Of a stretch of 20,559 nt of DNA, positions 13,768 through 19,652 are shown piece after piece; the stretch's first letter is position 1, and the number at the start of each line of letters is the position of its first letter. The position numbers and the translations under genes are program-made. The DNA comes from REEB426 sp964551975. GTDB lineage: Bacteria > Actinomycetota > Actinomycetes > S36-B12. The notes under the pieces are model-generated. The model had not been told where the DNA came from. It ran no database searches and saw only the letters and a list, made by a program, of their open reading frames with translations. The stretch lies in assembly GCA_964551975.1 (NCBI GenBank), contig CAZKFI010000038.1, forward strand, positions 1 to 20,559, read 5' to 3'.

Positions 13768-16581
13768 TCAGCTGCAGCCGGAGGTGCTCCCGCAACCTTC
13801 ACACACGTAGCAGGATCCGGCCGGACGCATCTTCGTACCGCAGGTCATGCACAGGGGCGCATCGCTGGCCGTGCCGGTGATGGCCTCGAGCAGTTCTGCG
13901 CTGGAGTGCACCTGGGCCGGCGGCGCGGCTGGTGGGATGTCTGCGGCCGTGGTGGCCTGAGCTGCCTGGTCAATGACGGGTGCCTCGGCGACCTCAACCG
14001 GATATGTCGCCGCCGCGGACAGTTCCGCCGCACGCTCGTCAGCGGTCTTGATGCCAAGACCGATCCGTTGCTCGTAGGGCAGGTAATCCAGGGCGAGGCG
14101 ACGGAAGATGTAATCCATGATGGACTGCGCCATGCGAATATCTGGATCATCCGTCATGCCCATCGGCTCGAAGCGCATGTTCACGAACTTGCCAACGAAG
14201 GCATCCAGCGGCACGCCGTACTGCAGGGCGATGGAGATTGCGATGGAGAAGGCGTCCATAACACCGGCCAGGGTCGAACCCTGCTTACCGAGCTTCAGGA
14301 ACACCTCGCCAAGGCCGTCATCGGGGTAACTACCCGCGGTCATGTACCCCTCGGCACCGGCCACGGAGAAACTCGTGGTGCGGCTTGGGCGGGACTTCGG
14401 GAGTCGACGGCGCACGGGCTGCCCGGCCACAACGGCCACCTCAACCGGCTCCTCGGCCTTCTTGGCCTTGGCATCCGACAGAGGCTGGCCAACCTTGCAG
14501 TTGTCGCGGTAGATGGCCAGCGCCTTGAGCCCGAGCTTCCAGCCCTGGAAGTAGATCTCCTCGACCTCTTCAACGGTTGCTGTTTCTGGCATGTTGACCG
14601 TCTTGGAAATGGCCCCGGAGATGAATGGCTGCACCGCGGCCATCATGCGCACGTGGCCCATCGGGGATATTGCTCGCGCACCCATCGCCGTGTCAAAGAT
14701 GGCGTAGTGCTCTTGCTTGAGTCCGGGAGCGTCGATGACGTGCCCGTTCTCACCGATGTACTCGATGATCGCCTCGACGGTTTCCTGGGTGTATCCCAGA
14801 CGACTGAGGGCACGAGGGATCGTCTGGTTGACGATCTGCATCGAGCCACCACCGACGAGCTTCTTGAACTTCACGAGAGAAAAGTCCGGTTCAATTCCGG
14901 TGGTGTCGCAGTCCATCATGAAGCCGATAGTGCCGGTAGGTGCGAGCACTGAGGCCTGAGCATTACGCCAGCCGTTGGACTCACCAAGGCGCAGACAGTC
15001 AGCCCAAGCAGTGCGGGCTAACCGAAGTACGTCGGTATCCAGGGATGAGACGGAGCGCACGTTGTCATTGGCCGAAGCATGCTTGCGCATGACACGGGAG
15101 TGGCCCTCCGCATTTCGGGCGTACCCTTCGTACGGCCCAACGATCCCGGCGAGCTCAGCGCTTCGCCGATAGGCCGTTCCGGTCATCAGACTCGTGATCG
15201 AGGCCGCGAAGGCGCGGCCAGCGTCAGAGTCGTAGGGAAGCCCGGTTGCCATCAACAAAGCGCCTAGGTTGGCGTACCCGATGCCCAATTGCCGGTATCG
15301 ACGTGTGGTGTCACCGATCGCGGCCGTTGGGAAGTCGGCGAAGCAGATCGAGATATCCATGGAGGTGATGACGAGCTCGACCGCCTTGGCGAAGCGCTCT
15401 GCATCGAAGGTGTCGTCAGGCCTGAGGAACTTCAACAGGTTCAGGCTGGCCAGATTGCAGGAGGAGTTGTCCAGGCTCATGTATTCAGAGCAGGGATTCG
15501 ACGCCGTGATACGTCCGGTTTCCGGATTTGTGTGCCAGTCGTTGATGATGCCGTCGTACTGGATTCCTGGATCTGCGCAGGCCCACGCGGCCTCAGCCAT
15601 CTTGCGGAACAGTGAGCGGGCATCCACGGACTCGATCACTTCACCGTTGGTCCGCGCTGTAAGCCCGAACGGCTCGCCGGACTCCACGGCGCGCATGAAA
15701 CTATCCGACACTCGGACGGAGTTATTGGCGTTCTGATACTGAACGCTCGCGATGTCCTTGCCACCGAGGTCCATATCGAAGCCCGCGTCACGAAGGACTC
15801 GGATCTTCTCCTCCTCGCGAACCTTGGTCTCGATGAATTCCTCAATGTCGGGATGATCCACGTCGAGCACGACCATCTTCGCCGCACGCCGAGTGGCCCC
15901 ACCGCTCTTGATGGTTCCGGCAGAGGCATCAGCACCGCGCATGAAGGACACGGGTCCTGATGCCGTGCCCCCGGAACTCTTCAGCAACTCCTTACTGGAG
16001 CGGATGCGCGAGAGGTTAAGCCCCGCGCCGGAGCCACCCTTGAAGATCAGGCCCTCTTCCTTGTACCAGTTGAGGATCGAATCCATGGTGTCGTCGACCG
16101 CCAGGATGAAGCAGGCGCTCACCTGCTGTGGTGCGTTGGTACCGACGTTGAACCAGACCGGAGAGTTGAAGCTGAAAACCTGGTGTAACAACATGTAGGT
16201 GAGTTCGTGCTCGAAGACCTCGGCGTCGGCATCAGTTGCGAAGTACCCATGCTGACGTCCGGCGCGTCCGTAGGTAAGCACAACTCGATCGATGAGCTGA
16301 CGCAGACTCCACTCGCGCTGCTGGGTGCCCACCGCCCCACGGAAGTATTTTGTGGTGACGATCGTCGATGCGTTCACACTCCAGAAGTCGGGGAACTCGA
16401 CTCCGCGTTGCTCGAAGACAACCTCACCGGTCTTCCAGTTGGTTTGCACCACGTCACGGCGTTCCCAGGTGACCTCGTCGTAGGGATGAACACCCGCAGT
16501 GGTGTAGATCCGTTCCATCCGCGGACCATGACAGCATCGGGTGTTGTGCACGAAACCCGTTGCTGGGCTGGTGATCGTCAT
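13768..16581 (-). CDS. nrdJ: Adenosylcobalamin-dependent (class II) ribonucleoside-diphosphate reductase
   Basis: 937 residues from the ATG at rc 16579-16581, with AGAGAGG 7 nt upstream; longer in-frame starts run into nrdR. The enzyme reduces ribonucleotides to deoxyribonucleotides with a B12-derived radical, independent of oxygen. Seen: FSFNSPVWFNVG (137-147), SACF with a redox Cys at 157, active-site N-P-C-S-E at 362-366, APTGTIGFMMDCDTTGIEPD (547-566), and a C-terminal Cys-rich tail (LCMTCGTKM...CYVCEGCG) for a zinc ribbon and thiol relay. A Lys/Glu/Pro/Ala-rich linker and a TSCPD-like segment (TTSFSVAGAEGYM...) precede the tail. It lies 118 bp downstream of nrdR on the same strand, the nrdR-nrdJ arrangement known in Streptomyces. 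No class I or III reductase gene is visible in this window. Confidence 0.96.
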   Translation of the reverse strand: MTITSPATGFVHNTRCCHGPRMERIYTTAGVHPYDEVTWERRDVVQTNWKTGEVVFEQRGVEFPDFWSVNASTIVTTKYFRGAVGTQQREWSLRQLIDRVVLTYGRAGRQHGYFATDADAEVFEHELTYMLLHQVFSFNSPVWFNVGTNAPQQVSACFILAVDDTMDSILNWYKEEGLIFKGGSGAGLNLSRIRSSKELLKSSGGTASGPVSFMRGADASAGTIKSGGATRRAAKMVVLDVDHPDIEEFIETKVREEEKIRVLRDAGFDMDLGGKDIASVQYQNANNSVRVSDSFMRAVESGEPFGLTARTNGEVIESVDARSLFRKMAEAAWACADPGIQYDGIINDWHTNPETGRITASNPCSEYMSLDNSSCNLASLNLLKFLRPDDTFDAERFAKAVELVITSMDISICFADFPTAAIGDTTRRYRQLGIGYANLGALLMATGLPYDSDAGRAFAASITSLMTGTAYRRSAELAGIVGPYEGYARNAEGHSRVMRKHASANDNVRSVSSLDTDVLRLARTAWADCLRLGESNGWRNAQASVLAPTGTIGFMMDCDTTGIEPDFSLVKFKKLVGGGSMQIVNQTIPRALSRLGYTQETVEAIIEYIGENGHVIDAPGLKQEHYAIFDTAMGARAISPMGHVRMMAAVQPFISGAISKTVNMPETATVEEVEEIYFQGWKLGLKALAIYRDNCKVGQPLSDAKAKKAEEPVEVAVVAGQPVRRRLPKSRPSRTTSFSVAGAEGYMTAGSYPDDGLGEVFLKLGKQGSTLAGVMDAFSIAISIALQYGVPLDAFVGKFVNMRFEPMGMTDDPDIRMAQSIMDYIFRRLALDYLPYEQRIGLGIKTADERAAELSAAATYPVEVAEAPVIDQAAQATTAADIPPAAPPAQVHSSAELLEAITGTASDAPLCMTCGTKMRPAGSCYVCEGCGSTSGCS

Positions 16582-16699
16582 GTCGTGGCCTCTCTTCTTC
16601 CTTGCTGGGTTTCGGGTGCCCTGGGTTGTTGGCACAGGTGCTGGATTAAGACTGTTGTGCGATTGGGTCGCCCTTTTGGTTTGGGATGGTTCTTTTCGG

Positions 16700-17191
16700 C
16701 TAGGTCTGCAGCGAAGCTGGGAGTTCTGGTTCACGGCCGAGAGGCTCGCCTTCGGCCCGCAACAGTGCGATCTCGGCCTCAAAGTCCTCGATGGTGTCGA
16801 AGGAGCGATAGACGGAGGCGAACCGCAGGTAGGCCACCTCATCGAGTTCCCGCAGCGGCCCGAGGATCGCCAGCCCAACCTCCTGGGAGGGAACCTCGGC
16901 ACGCCCCGTGGAGCGCAGGTGGTCCTCGACCTGCTGGGCCAGCAGGGCGAGCGCATCCTCGCTCACTGGGCGCCCCTGACAGGCGCGGCGGACGCCGTTG
17001 ATGACCTTCTGTCGACTGAAGGGCTCCACCACGCTCGACCGCTTGGCGATCAGCAGAACCGAGGACTCCGAGGTGGTGAAACGCCGACCGCAGCCGGTGC
17101 ACTCCCTGCGCCGCCGGATGGACGTGCCCTCATCAACGGTTCGGGAATCGACAACGCGTGAGTCGTCCTGCTTGCAGTACGGNNNNNNNNN
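16700..17191 (-). CDS. nrdR: Transcriptional repressor NrdR, start codon inside an assembly gap
   Basis: The frame from 17182 down reads PYCKQDDSRVVDSR, then RRRRECTGCGRRFTT, the N-terminal zinc ribbon of NrdR. This is followed by the ATP-cone: KRSSVVEPFSRQKVINGVRRACQGRP...VGLAILGPLRELDEVAYLRFASVYRSF. Family proteins start M-x-C-P-x-C, so the Met and first zinc Cys fall in the 10-N run; the 5' end given is an estimate assuming the gap length is right. The reading frame continues past the gap into MSTGCGHPGGK..., which does not resemble NrdR and is rejected. NrdR binds ATP or dATP and represses ribonucleotide reductase genes through NrdR boxes; one candidate box lies upstream at 17270-17285. 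The length of about 163 residues fits the family. Confidence 0.93.
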   Translation of the reverse strand, partial: XXXPYCKQDDSRVVDSRTVDEGTSIRRRRECTGCGRRFTTSESSVLLIAKRSSVVEPFSRQKVINGVRRACQGRPVSEDALALLAQQVEDHLRSTGRAEVPSQEVGLAILGPLRELDEVAYLRFASVYRSFDTIEDFEAEIALLRAEGEPLGREPELPASLQT

Positions 17192-17192
17192 N
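17183..17192. other. Assembly gap (10 N) over the nrdR start
   Basis: Ten undetermined bases where the NrdR start codon and first zinc Cys should be. No ribosome binding site is visible just beyond it, so either the true gap is longer than ten or initiation does not depend on a classical site. Confidence 0.95.
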
Positions 17193-17245
17193 CCACAGGG
17201 GCGGGGGCACCGCCGGAGGACTTTTCCACCGGGATGACCACAACC

Positions 17246-17254
17246 TGTGGACAA
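17246..17254 (-). promoter_or_regulatory. DnaA-box match in the nrdR leader
   Basis: The minus strand reads TTGTCCACA, the preferred DnaA box of high-GC actinobacteria. It lies roughly 30-40 nt downstream of the predicted nrdR transcription start. A weaker match, TTTTCCACC, is on the plus strand at 17222-17230, and CCACA abuts the assembly gap at 17193. The box also forms half of CCACA-ACC-TGTGG (17238-17250). DnaA control of ribonucleotide reductase genes is known in E. coli (nrdAB); here it is an inference. Confidence 0.5.
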
Positions 17255-17255
17255 A

Positions 17256-17269
17256 TCACACCGTTGTGA
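17256..17269. repeat. Inverted repeat TCACA-N4-TGTGA between the NrdR box and DnaA box
   Basis: TCACA-CCGT-TGTGA is a perfect 5-4-5 inverted repeat immediately downstream of the candidate NrdR box; the two site centres are about 15 bp apart. It does not match the NrdR consensus well, so it may be a site for another regulator. The arms resemble a short CRP-like half-site, which is only a resemblance. Confidence 0.35.
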
Positions 17270-17285
17270 CTACTAGATGTAGGGC
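17270..17285. promoter_or_regulatory. nrdR: Candidate NrdR box upstream of nrdR
   Basis: The minus strand reads GCCCTACATCTAGTAG. Against the NrdR consensus acaCwAtATaTwGtgt, the core C-T-A-c-A-T-c-T-A-G-T agrees at most positions. It sits directly after the predicted -10 element, over the expected transcription start, where a repressor would block initiation. NrdR often uses paired boxes, but I found no good second copy. NrdR autoregulation with co-control of downstream nrdJ fits the family. Confidence 0.6.
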
Positions 17286-17288
17286 GAG

Positions 17289-17317
17289 ACACTATCCCGG
17301 GGTTGGTTACCGTGCAA
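17289..17317 (-). promoter_or_regulatory. Predicted promoter of nrdR-nrdJ
   Basis: On the minus strand TTGCAC (-35, rc of 17312-17317) is separated by 17 bp from TAGTGT (-10, rc of 17289-17294). The match is moderate, but spacing is ideal and a candidate NrdR box follows within 3 bp. The start of transcription would be near 17282, giving a leader of about 90 nt before nrdR. Confidence 0.45.
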
Positions 17318-17366
17318 GCCGCTTTACGGGCGTGTCGGTCCCCGATTCGACCCTCACGAGCCTGAA

Positions 17367-17807
17367 TCAGCTGATGGCAGGGATGACAAGGCGCTGTCCT
17401 GCCATCACGCCTGAGTCAGTAAGCCCATTGGCCTGACGAATCTGCAGAATCGCCGCCCGGGGATCCACATCCGGGGCGGCCGCCTGAGCCAGGTTCCACA
17501 GCGAGTCGCCCGGCTGAACGATGATGACCACCTCACCCGGTCCGAGTTGACCCATGCTCCCCGCATTGGCTGCGTCGGCAGGCATCCCACCCAGCAGCGC
17601 GTTGATGCCAAGCAGCAGGCCGGTCACCATGAGGAGAACCACGAGCCGCGCCCTAAGGCTCCATCCTGTTCGGCGACGCGCTGGCCTGGCCTGCGCCTGA
17701 ATCCCCGGGATCACCAGGATCTGATCCGCCCGCCGGGCATAACCCGTCGCCGGCATCTCGATCGCCTCAAACCTCAACGATTCCGCTCTCAATGTCCCGG
17801 CCCTCAT
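17367..17807 (-). CDS. LysM-domain membrane protein, likely SOS-induced division inhibitor (Rv2719c/ChiZ, DivS, YneA type)
   Basis: 146 residues from the ATG at rc 17805-17807, preceded by AGGAGGG with 7-nt spacing. The frame stays open to an ATG at 18026, but that longer form would run through a LexA box and lacks such a site. A basic segment (RPARRRTGWSLRAR) leads into a single membrane helix (about 53-73), followed by a short linker and a C-terminal LysM domain (about 92-144) with VQPGDSLWNLAQAA and AGQRLVIPAI. LysM binds peptidoglycan. Position next to lexA and nrdR matches mycobacterial Rv2719c and corynebacterial divS, DNA-damage-induced proteins that hold back division. A perfect LexA box is 103 bp upstream. 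The division role is inferred from synteny and architecture. Confidence 0.85.
   Translation of the reverse strand: MRAGTLRAESLRFEAIEMPATGYARRADQILVIPGIQAQARPARRRTGWSLRARLVVLLMVTGLLLGINALLGGMPADAANAGSMGQLGPGEVVIIVQPGDSLWNLAQAAAPDVDPRAAILQIRQANGLTDSGVMAGQRLVIPAIS
17372..17407. repeat. 10-bp inverted repeat at the 3' end of the LysM gene
   Basis: TGATGGCAGG (17372-17381) and CCTGCCATCA (17398-17407) are perfect complements with a 16-nt loop, inside the last 14 codons of the LysM gene and ending a few bases before its stop. No T-tract follows on the minus strand. It could act as an attenuator or mRNA-stabilising structure between the LysM gene and nrdR, or it could be chance codon use. Confidence 0.4.
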
Positions 17808-17909
17808 CGCTCCGCCCTCCTGCCGCATCCACCGCTGGTGTCCACCTGCCAACGCCGAGAGCTCCCGATCAGGAGCCACCGACCTGTTGGCCTCCAAGTA
17901 CCGATGGAG

Positions 17910-17925
17910 TCGAACGCCTGTTCGA
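17910..17925. promoter_or_regulatory. Perfect LexA (SOS) box serving the LysM gene
   Basis: TCGAACGCCTGTTCGA matches the actinobacterial SOS consensus TCGAAC-N4-GTTCGA at every fixed position. On the minus strand it overlaps by one base a possible -10 element TACGAT (rc of 17925-17930), with a poor -35. LexA binding here would repress the LysM gene until DNA damage triggers LexA self-cleavage. Confidence 0.9.
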
Positions 17926-17977
17926 TCGTACACCTGTGCGATGTCTACCACTTTTGGGGCGACACGTCCAGGATTTA

Positions 17978-17993
17978 TCGAACACATGTTTGA
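17978..17993. promoter_or_regulatory. lexA: LexA (SOS) box serving lexA, one mismatch
   Basis: TCGAACACATGTTTGA differs from TCGAAC-N4-GTTCGA at one base (C to T in the right arm). It overlaps the predicted lexA -35 element, which would give negative autoregulation. The weaker match compared with the box at 17910 suggests looser control of lexA than of the LysM gene; that ranking is inference. Confidence 0.88.
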
Positions 17994-18018
17994 TTTCGTG
18001 TCCTGCTCGCTGTAGCGT
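17990..18018 (+). promoter_or_regulatory. lexA: Predicted lexA promoter
   Basis: TTGATT (17990-17995), a 17-bp spacer and TAGCGT (18013-18018). The -35 lies inside the LexA box. Transcription would start near 18025, leaving an unusually long leader of about 140 nt before the lexA start at 18165. Confidence 0.55.
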
Positions 18019-18047
18019 CCAGTCATGCGCCGATGGTGGGCCGGGGG

Positions 18048-18127
18048 TCAGACACTCCGGTGCCTGAGCGACTCCCAACCCCCTGGGATCGACTGGGCCA
18101 CTGGGGTCAAGGCCTCCCGTGTGACCC
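18048..18127 (+). other. Three consecutive hairpins in the lexA 5' leader
   Basis: Hairpin 1: TCAG-A-CAC-TCCG-GTG-C-CTGA (18048-18067). Hairpin 2: TCCCA-ACCCCC-TGGGA (18073-18088). Hairpin 3: GGGTCA (18104-18109) with TGACCC (18122-18127). They lie in the predicted transcribed but untranslated region; the AGCGGAGGT ribosome binding site stays free downstream. No known riboswitch family fits; in particular I could not fit the cobalamin riboswitch box. The 357-bp LysM-lexA intergene holds no other gene. Confidence 0.4.
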
Positions 18128-18164
18128 TCTGCCCCCATCCGGCGCCAACTAGCGGAGGTATGCA

Positions 18165-18830
18165 ATGGGTACCGTGACCGAACTGCCCGACGGGCCAGCC
18201 GATGAGGCGGGCCTCACCAGCCGGCAGCGAGCCATTCTGGAGATGATCCGTAGCACCGTCGAGGAGCGTGGCTATCCCCCCAGCGTTCGCGAGATCGGAG
18301 AAGGTGTCGGACTCACGTCGCCAAGTTCCGTGGCCCACCAACTCACGGCACTGGAGCGGCTGGGCTACCTGCGCAGAGACCCCAATCGACCCCGAGCGCT
18401 GGTGGTTGCAGACGGCCCGGATTCCGGTCCACTCACACCCGCCGAGCCTCGGACGGATCTCATCGAGGTACCCCTCCTCGGTCGAATCGCTGCGGGCGGG
18501 CCGATCCTGGCCGAACAGCAGGTCGAGGACACGTTCGCGCTCCCCCGTGATCTGGTTGGGCAGGGCGAGTTGTTCATGTTGAAGGTGGTCGGCGACTCCA
18601 TGGTCGACGCAGCCATCTGCGATGGCGATTGGGTGGTTATTCGTAGCCAGTCCACCGCGGACAATGGCGACATCGTCGCGGCACTGCTCGATGATGAAGC
18701 CACCGTGAAGACGTTCAAGAGGCAGGATGGTCACGTGTGGCTGATGCCGCATAACCCCGCCTACGCACCGATTCTTGGTGACCACGCCCAGGTGATGGGC
18801 AAGGTGGTGACGGTCCTGCGCCGGCTCTAG
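18165..18830 (+). CDS. lexA: SOS-response repressor LexA
   Basis: 221 residues. The N-terminal winged helix (about 17-72) contains LTSRQRAILEMIRSTVEERGYPPSVREIGE and the recognition helix SPSSVAHQLTALERLGYL. The C-terminal protease domain has the self-cleavage bond A110-G111 in LLGRIAAGGPI, nucleophile S145 in VVGDSM and general base K182 in ATVKTFK. RecA filaments on damaged DNA trigger cleavage and release of SOS genes. GGAGG lies 7 nt before the ATG. Two LexA boxes in the upstream divergent region indicate control of itself and of the LysM gene. All catalytic residues are present and the length is normal for actinobacteria. Confidence 0.97.
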   Translation: MGTVTELPDGPADEAGLTSRQRAILEMIRSTVEERGYPPSVREIGEGVGLTSPSSVAHQLTALERLGYLRRDPNRPRALVVADGPDSGPLTPAEPRTDLIEVPLLGRIAAGGPILAEQQVEDTFALPRDLVGQGELFMLKVVGDSMVDAAICDGDWVVIRSQSTADNGDIVAALLDDEATVKTFKRQDGHVWLMPHNPAYAPILGDHAQVMGKVVTVLRRL

Positions 18831-18839
18831 CCTCATCTC

Positions 18840-19634
18840 GTGGGCAACGGGCTCCTGCGCGTACGCGCGATCCAGCCACAGGCTGGAGCTCTGGATGTGC
18901 CGTCGGCAATGGGCGATGCTTTGGCGGCAATCTCCGAGGCTGCCGATGTCGATCTGCTGGTACTTCCGGAATTGGCAACGACTCGGTACGACATCCGCCG
19001 TCACCTGTCGCAGGCCGCACCTCAACCAGGTGATCCGGATGTGTTGGCCCTGCAACAGGCTGCTGCGCGGGTACGCACTGTCGTGGTGTTGGGGTTCGCT
19101 GAGCGCGAGGGTGATGCGCGGTTATATAACAGCGCCTTGGTCATTGACACCGATGGATCTATTGCTGGCATCGTCCGCAAGACGCACCTGTTTGCTGGTG
19201 AATCCCGCGTCTTCGTACCCGGATCAGTCATTGAGCCGATCAGCACCTCAATCGGCAACCTCGGCGTGGCCATCTGCTACGACATTGAATTTCCGGAAGT
19301 AGCGAGATCCTTGGCCTTGGGCGGTGCCGAGCTATTCGTCGTGCTCTCGGCCAACATGCACCCGTATACCGACTACCACCTCACCTACGCCAAGGCACGG
19401 GCGATGGAGAACAACATCCCACTCGTCGTGGCAAATTGGGTGGGCGATGGACCGCGCTTCAGCTTTCTGGGACACAGTTGCATCGTCTCGGCCACCGGCG
19501 AGATCCTGGCTAGCGCCGGGTCTGGCCCGGGTCATGCCGAAGCCTCAGTGCTCCCTGGCAGGGATGCTGTCGACACCGATCTGAACTACCTCGCGCAGCG
19601 ACGACCCGACCTCTACCGGCTCCACCGTCCCTGA
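18840..19634 (+). CDS. Carbon-nitrogen hydrolase (nitrilase superfamily)
   Basis: 264 residues from a GTG at 18840, 9 bp after the lexA stop. The catalytic triad is E44 (LLVLPELATT), K114 (GIVRKTHLF) and C146 (VAICYDIEFPE), the order expected for the nitrilase superfamily. Other motifs are YNSALVIDTDG, ANMHPYTDYHLTYAKARAMEN and GHSCIVSATGEILA. Such enzymes cleave amides, nitriles or carbamoyl groups; the sequence resembles small omega-amidase or aliphatic amidase-like members but the substrate is not clear. No ribosome binding site is visible, so translation may be coupled to lexA and the gene may be co-induced with it. The link to the SOS response is inference from spacing only. Confidence 0.87.
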   Translation: MGNGLLRVRAIQPQAGALDVPSAMGDALAAISEAADVDLLVLPELATTRYDIRRHLSQAAPQPGDPDVLALQQAAARVRTVVVLGFAEREGDARLYNSALVIDTDGSIAGIVRKTHLFAGESRVFVPGSVIEPISTSIGNLGVAICYDIEFPEVARSLALGGAELFVVLSANMHPYTDYHLTYAKARAMENNIPLVVANWVGDGPRFSFLGHSCIVSATGEILASAGSGPGHAEASVLPGRDAVDTDLNYLAQRRPDLYRLHRP

Positions 19635-19652
19635 ACTCAACCCTTCCGGTTC

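Noticed and set aside
13762..14952. 396-residue plus-strand open frame
   Set aside because: It is antisense to nrdJ, whose motifs are unmistakable, and its translation has no recognisable domain. Long antisense frames are common in GC-rich genes.
16582..16956. Longer N-terminus for nrdJ
   Set aside because: The extension overlaps nrdR in another frame and is low-similarity Pro/Arg-rich sequence; the ATG at 16581 has a good ribosome binding site and begins a normal class II N-terminus.
17808..18026. Longer LysM protein starting at 18026
   Set aside because: It would place both LexA boxes inside the coding region, and the ATG at 17807 has a strong AGGAGGG site.
18040..18164. Cobalamin riboswitch ahead of lexA or near nrdJ
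   Set aside because: GCCACTG occurs by chance in the lexA leader, but the B12 box and the rest of the fold are missing, and it faces lexA, not nrdJ.
18048..19055. 335-residue minus-strand open frame over lexA and the nitrilase gene
   Set aside because: Antisense shadow; both plus-strand genes have intact catalytic residues and the frame shows no family features.
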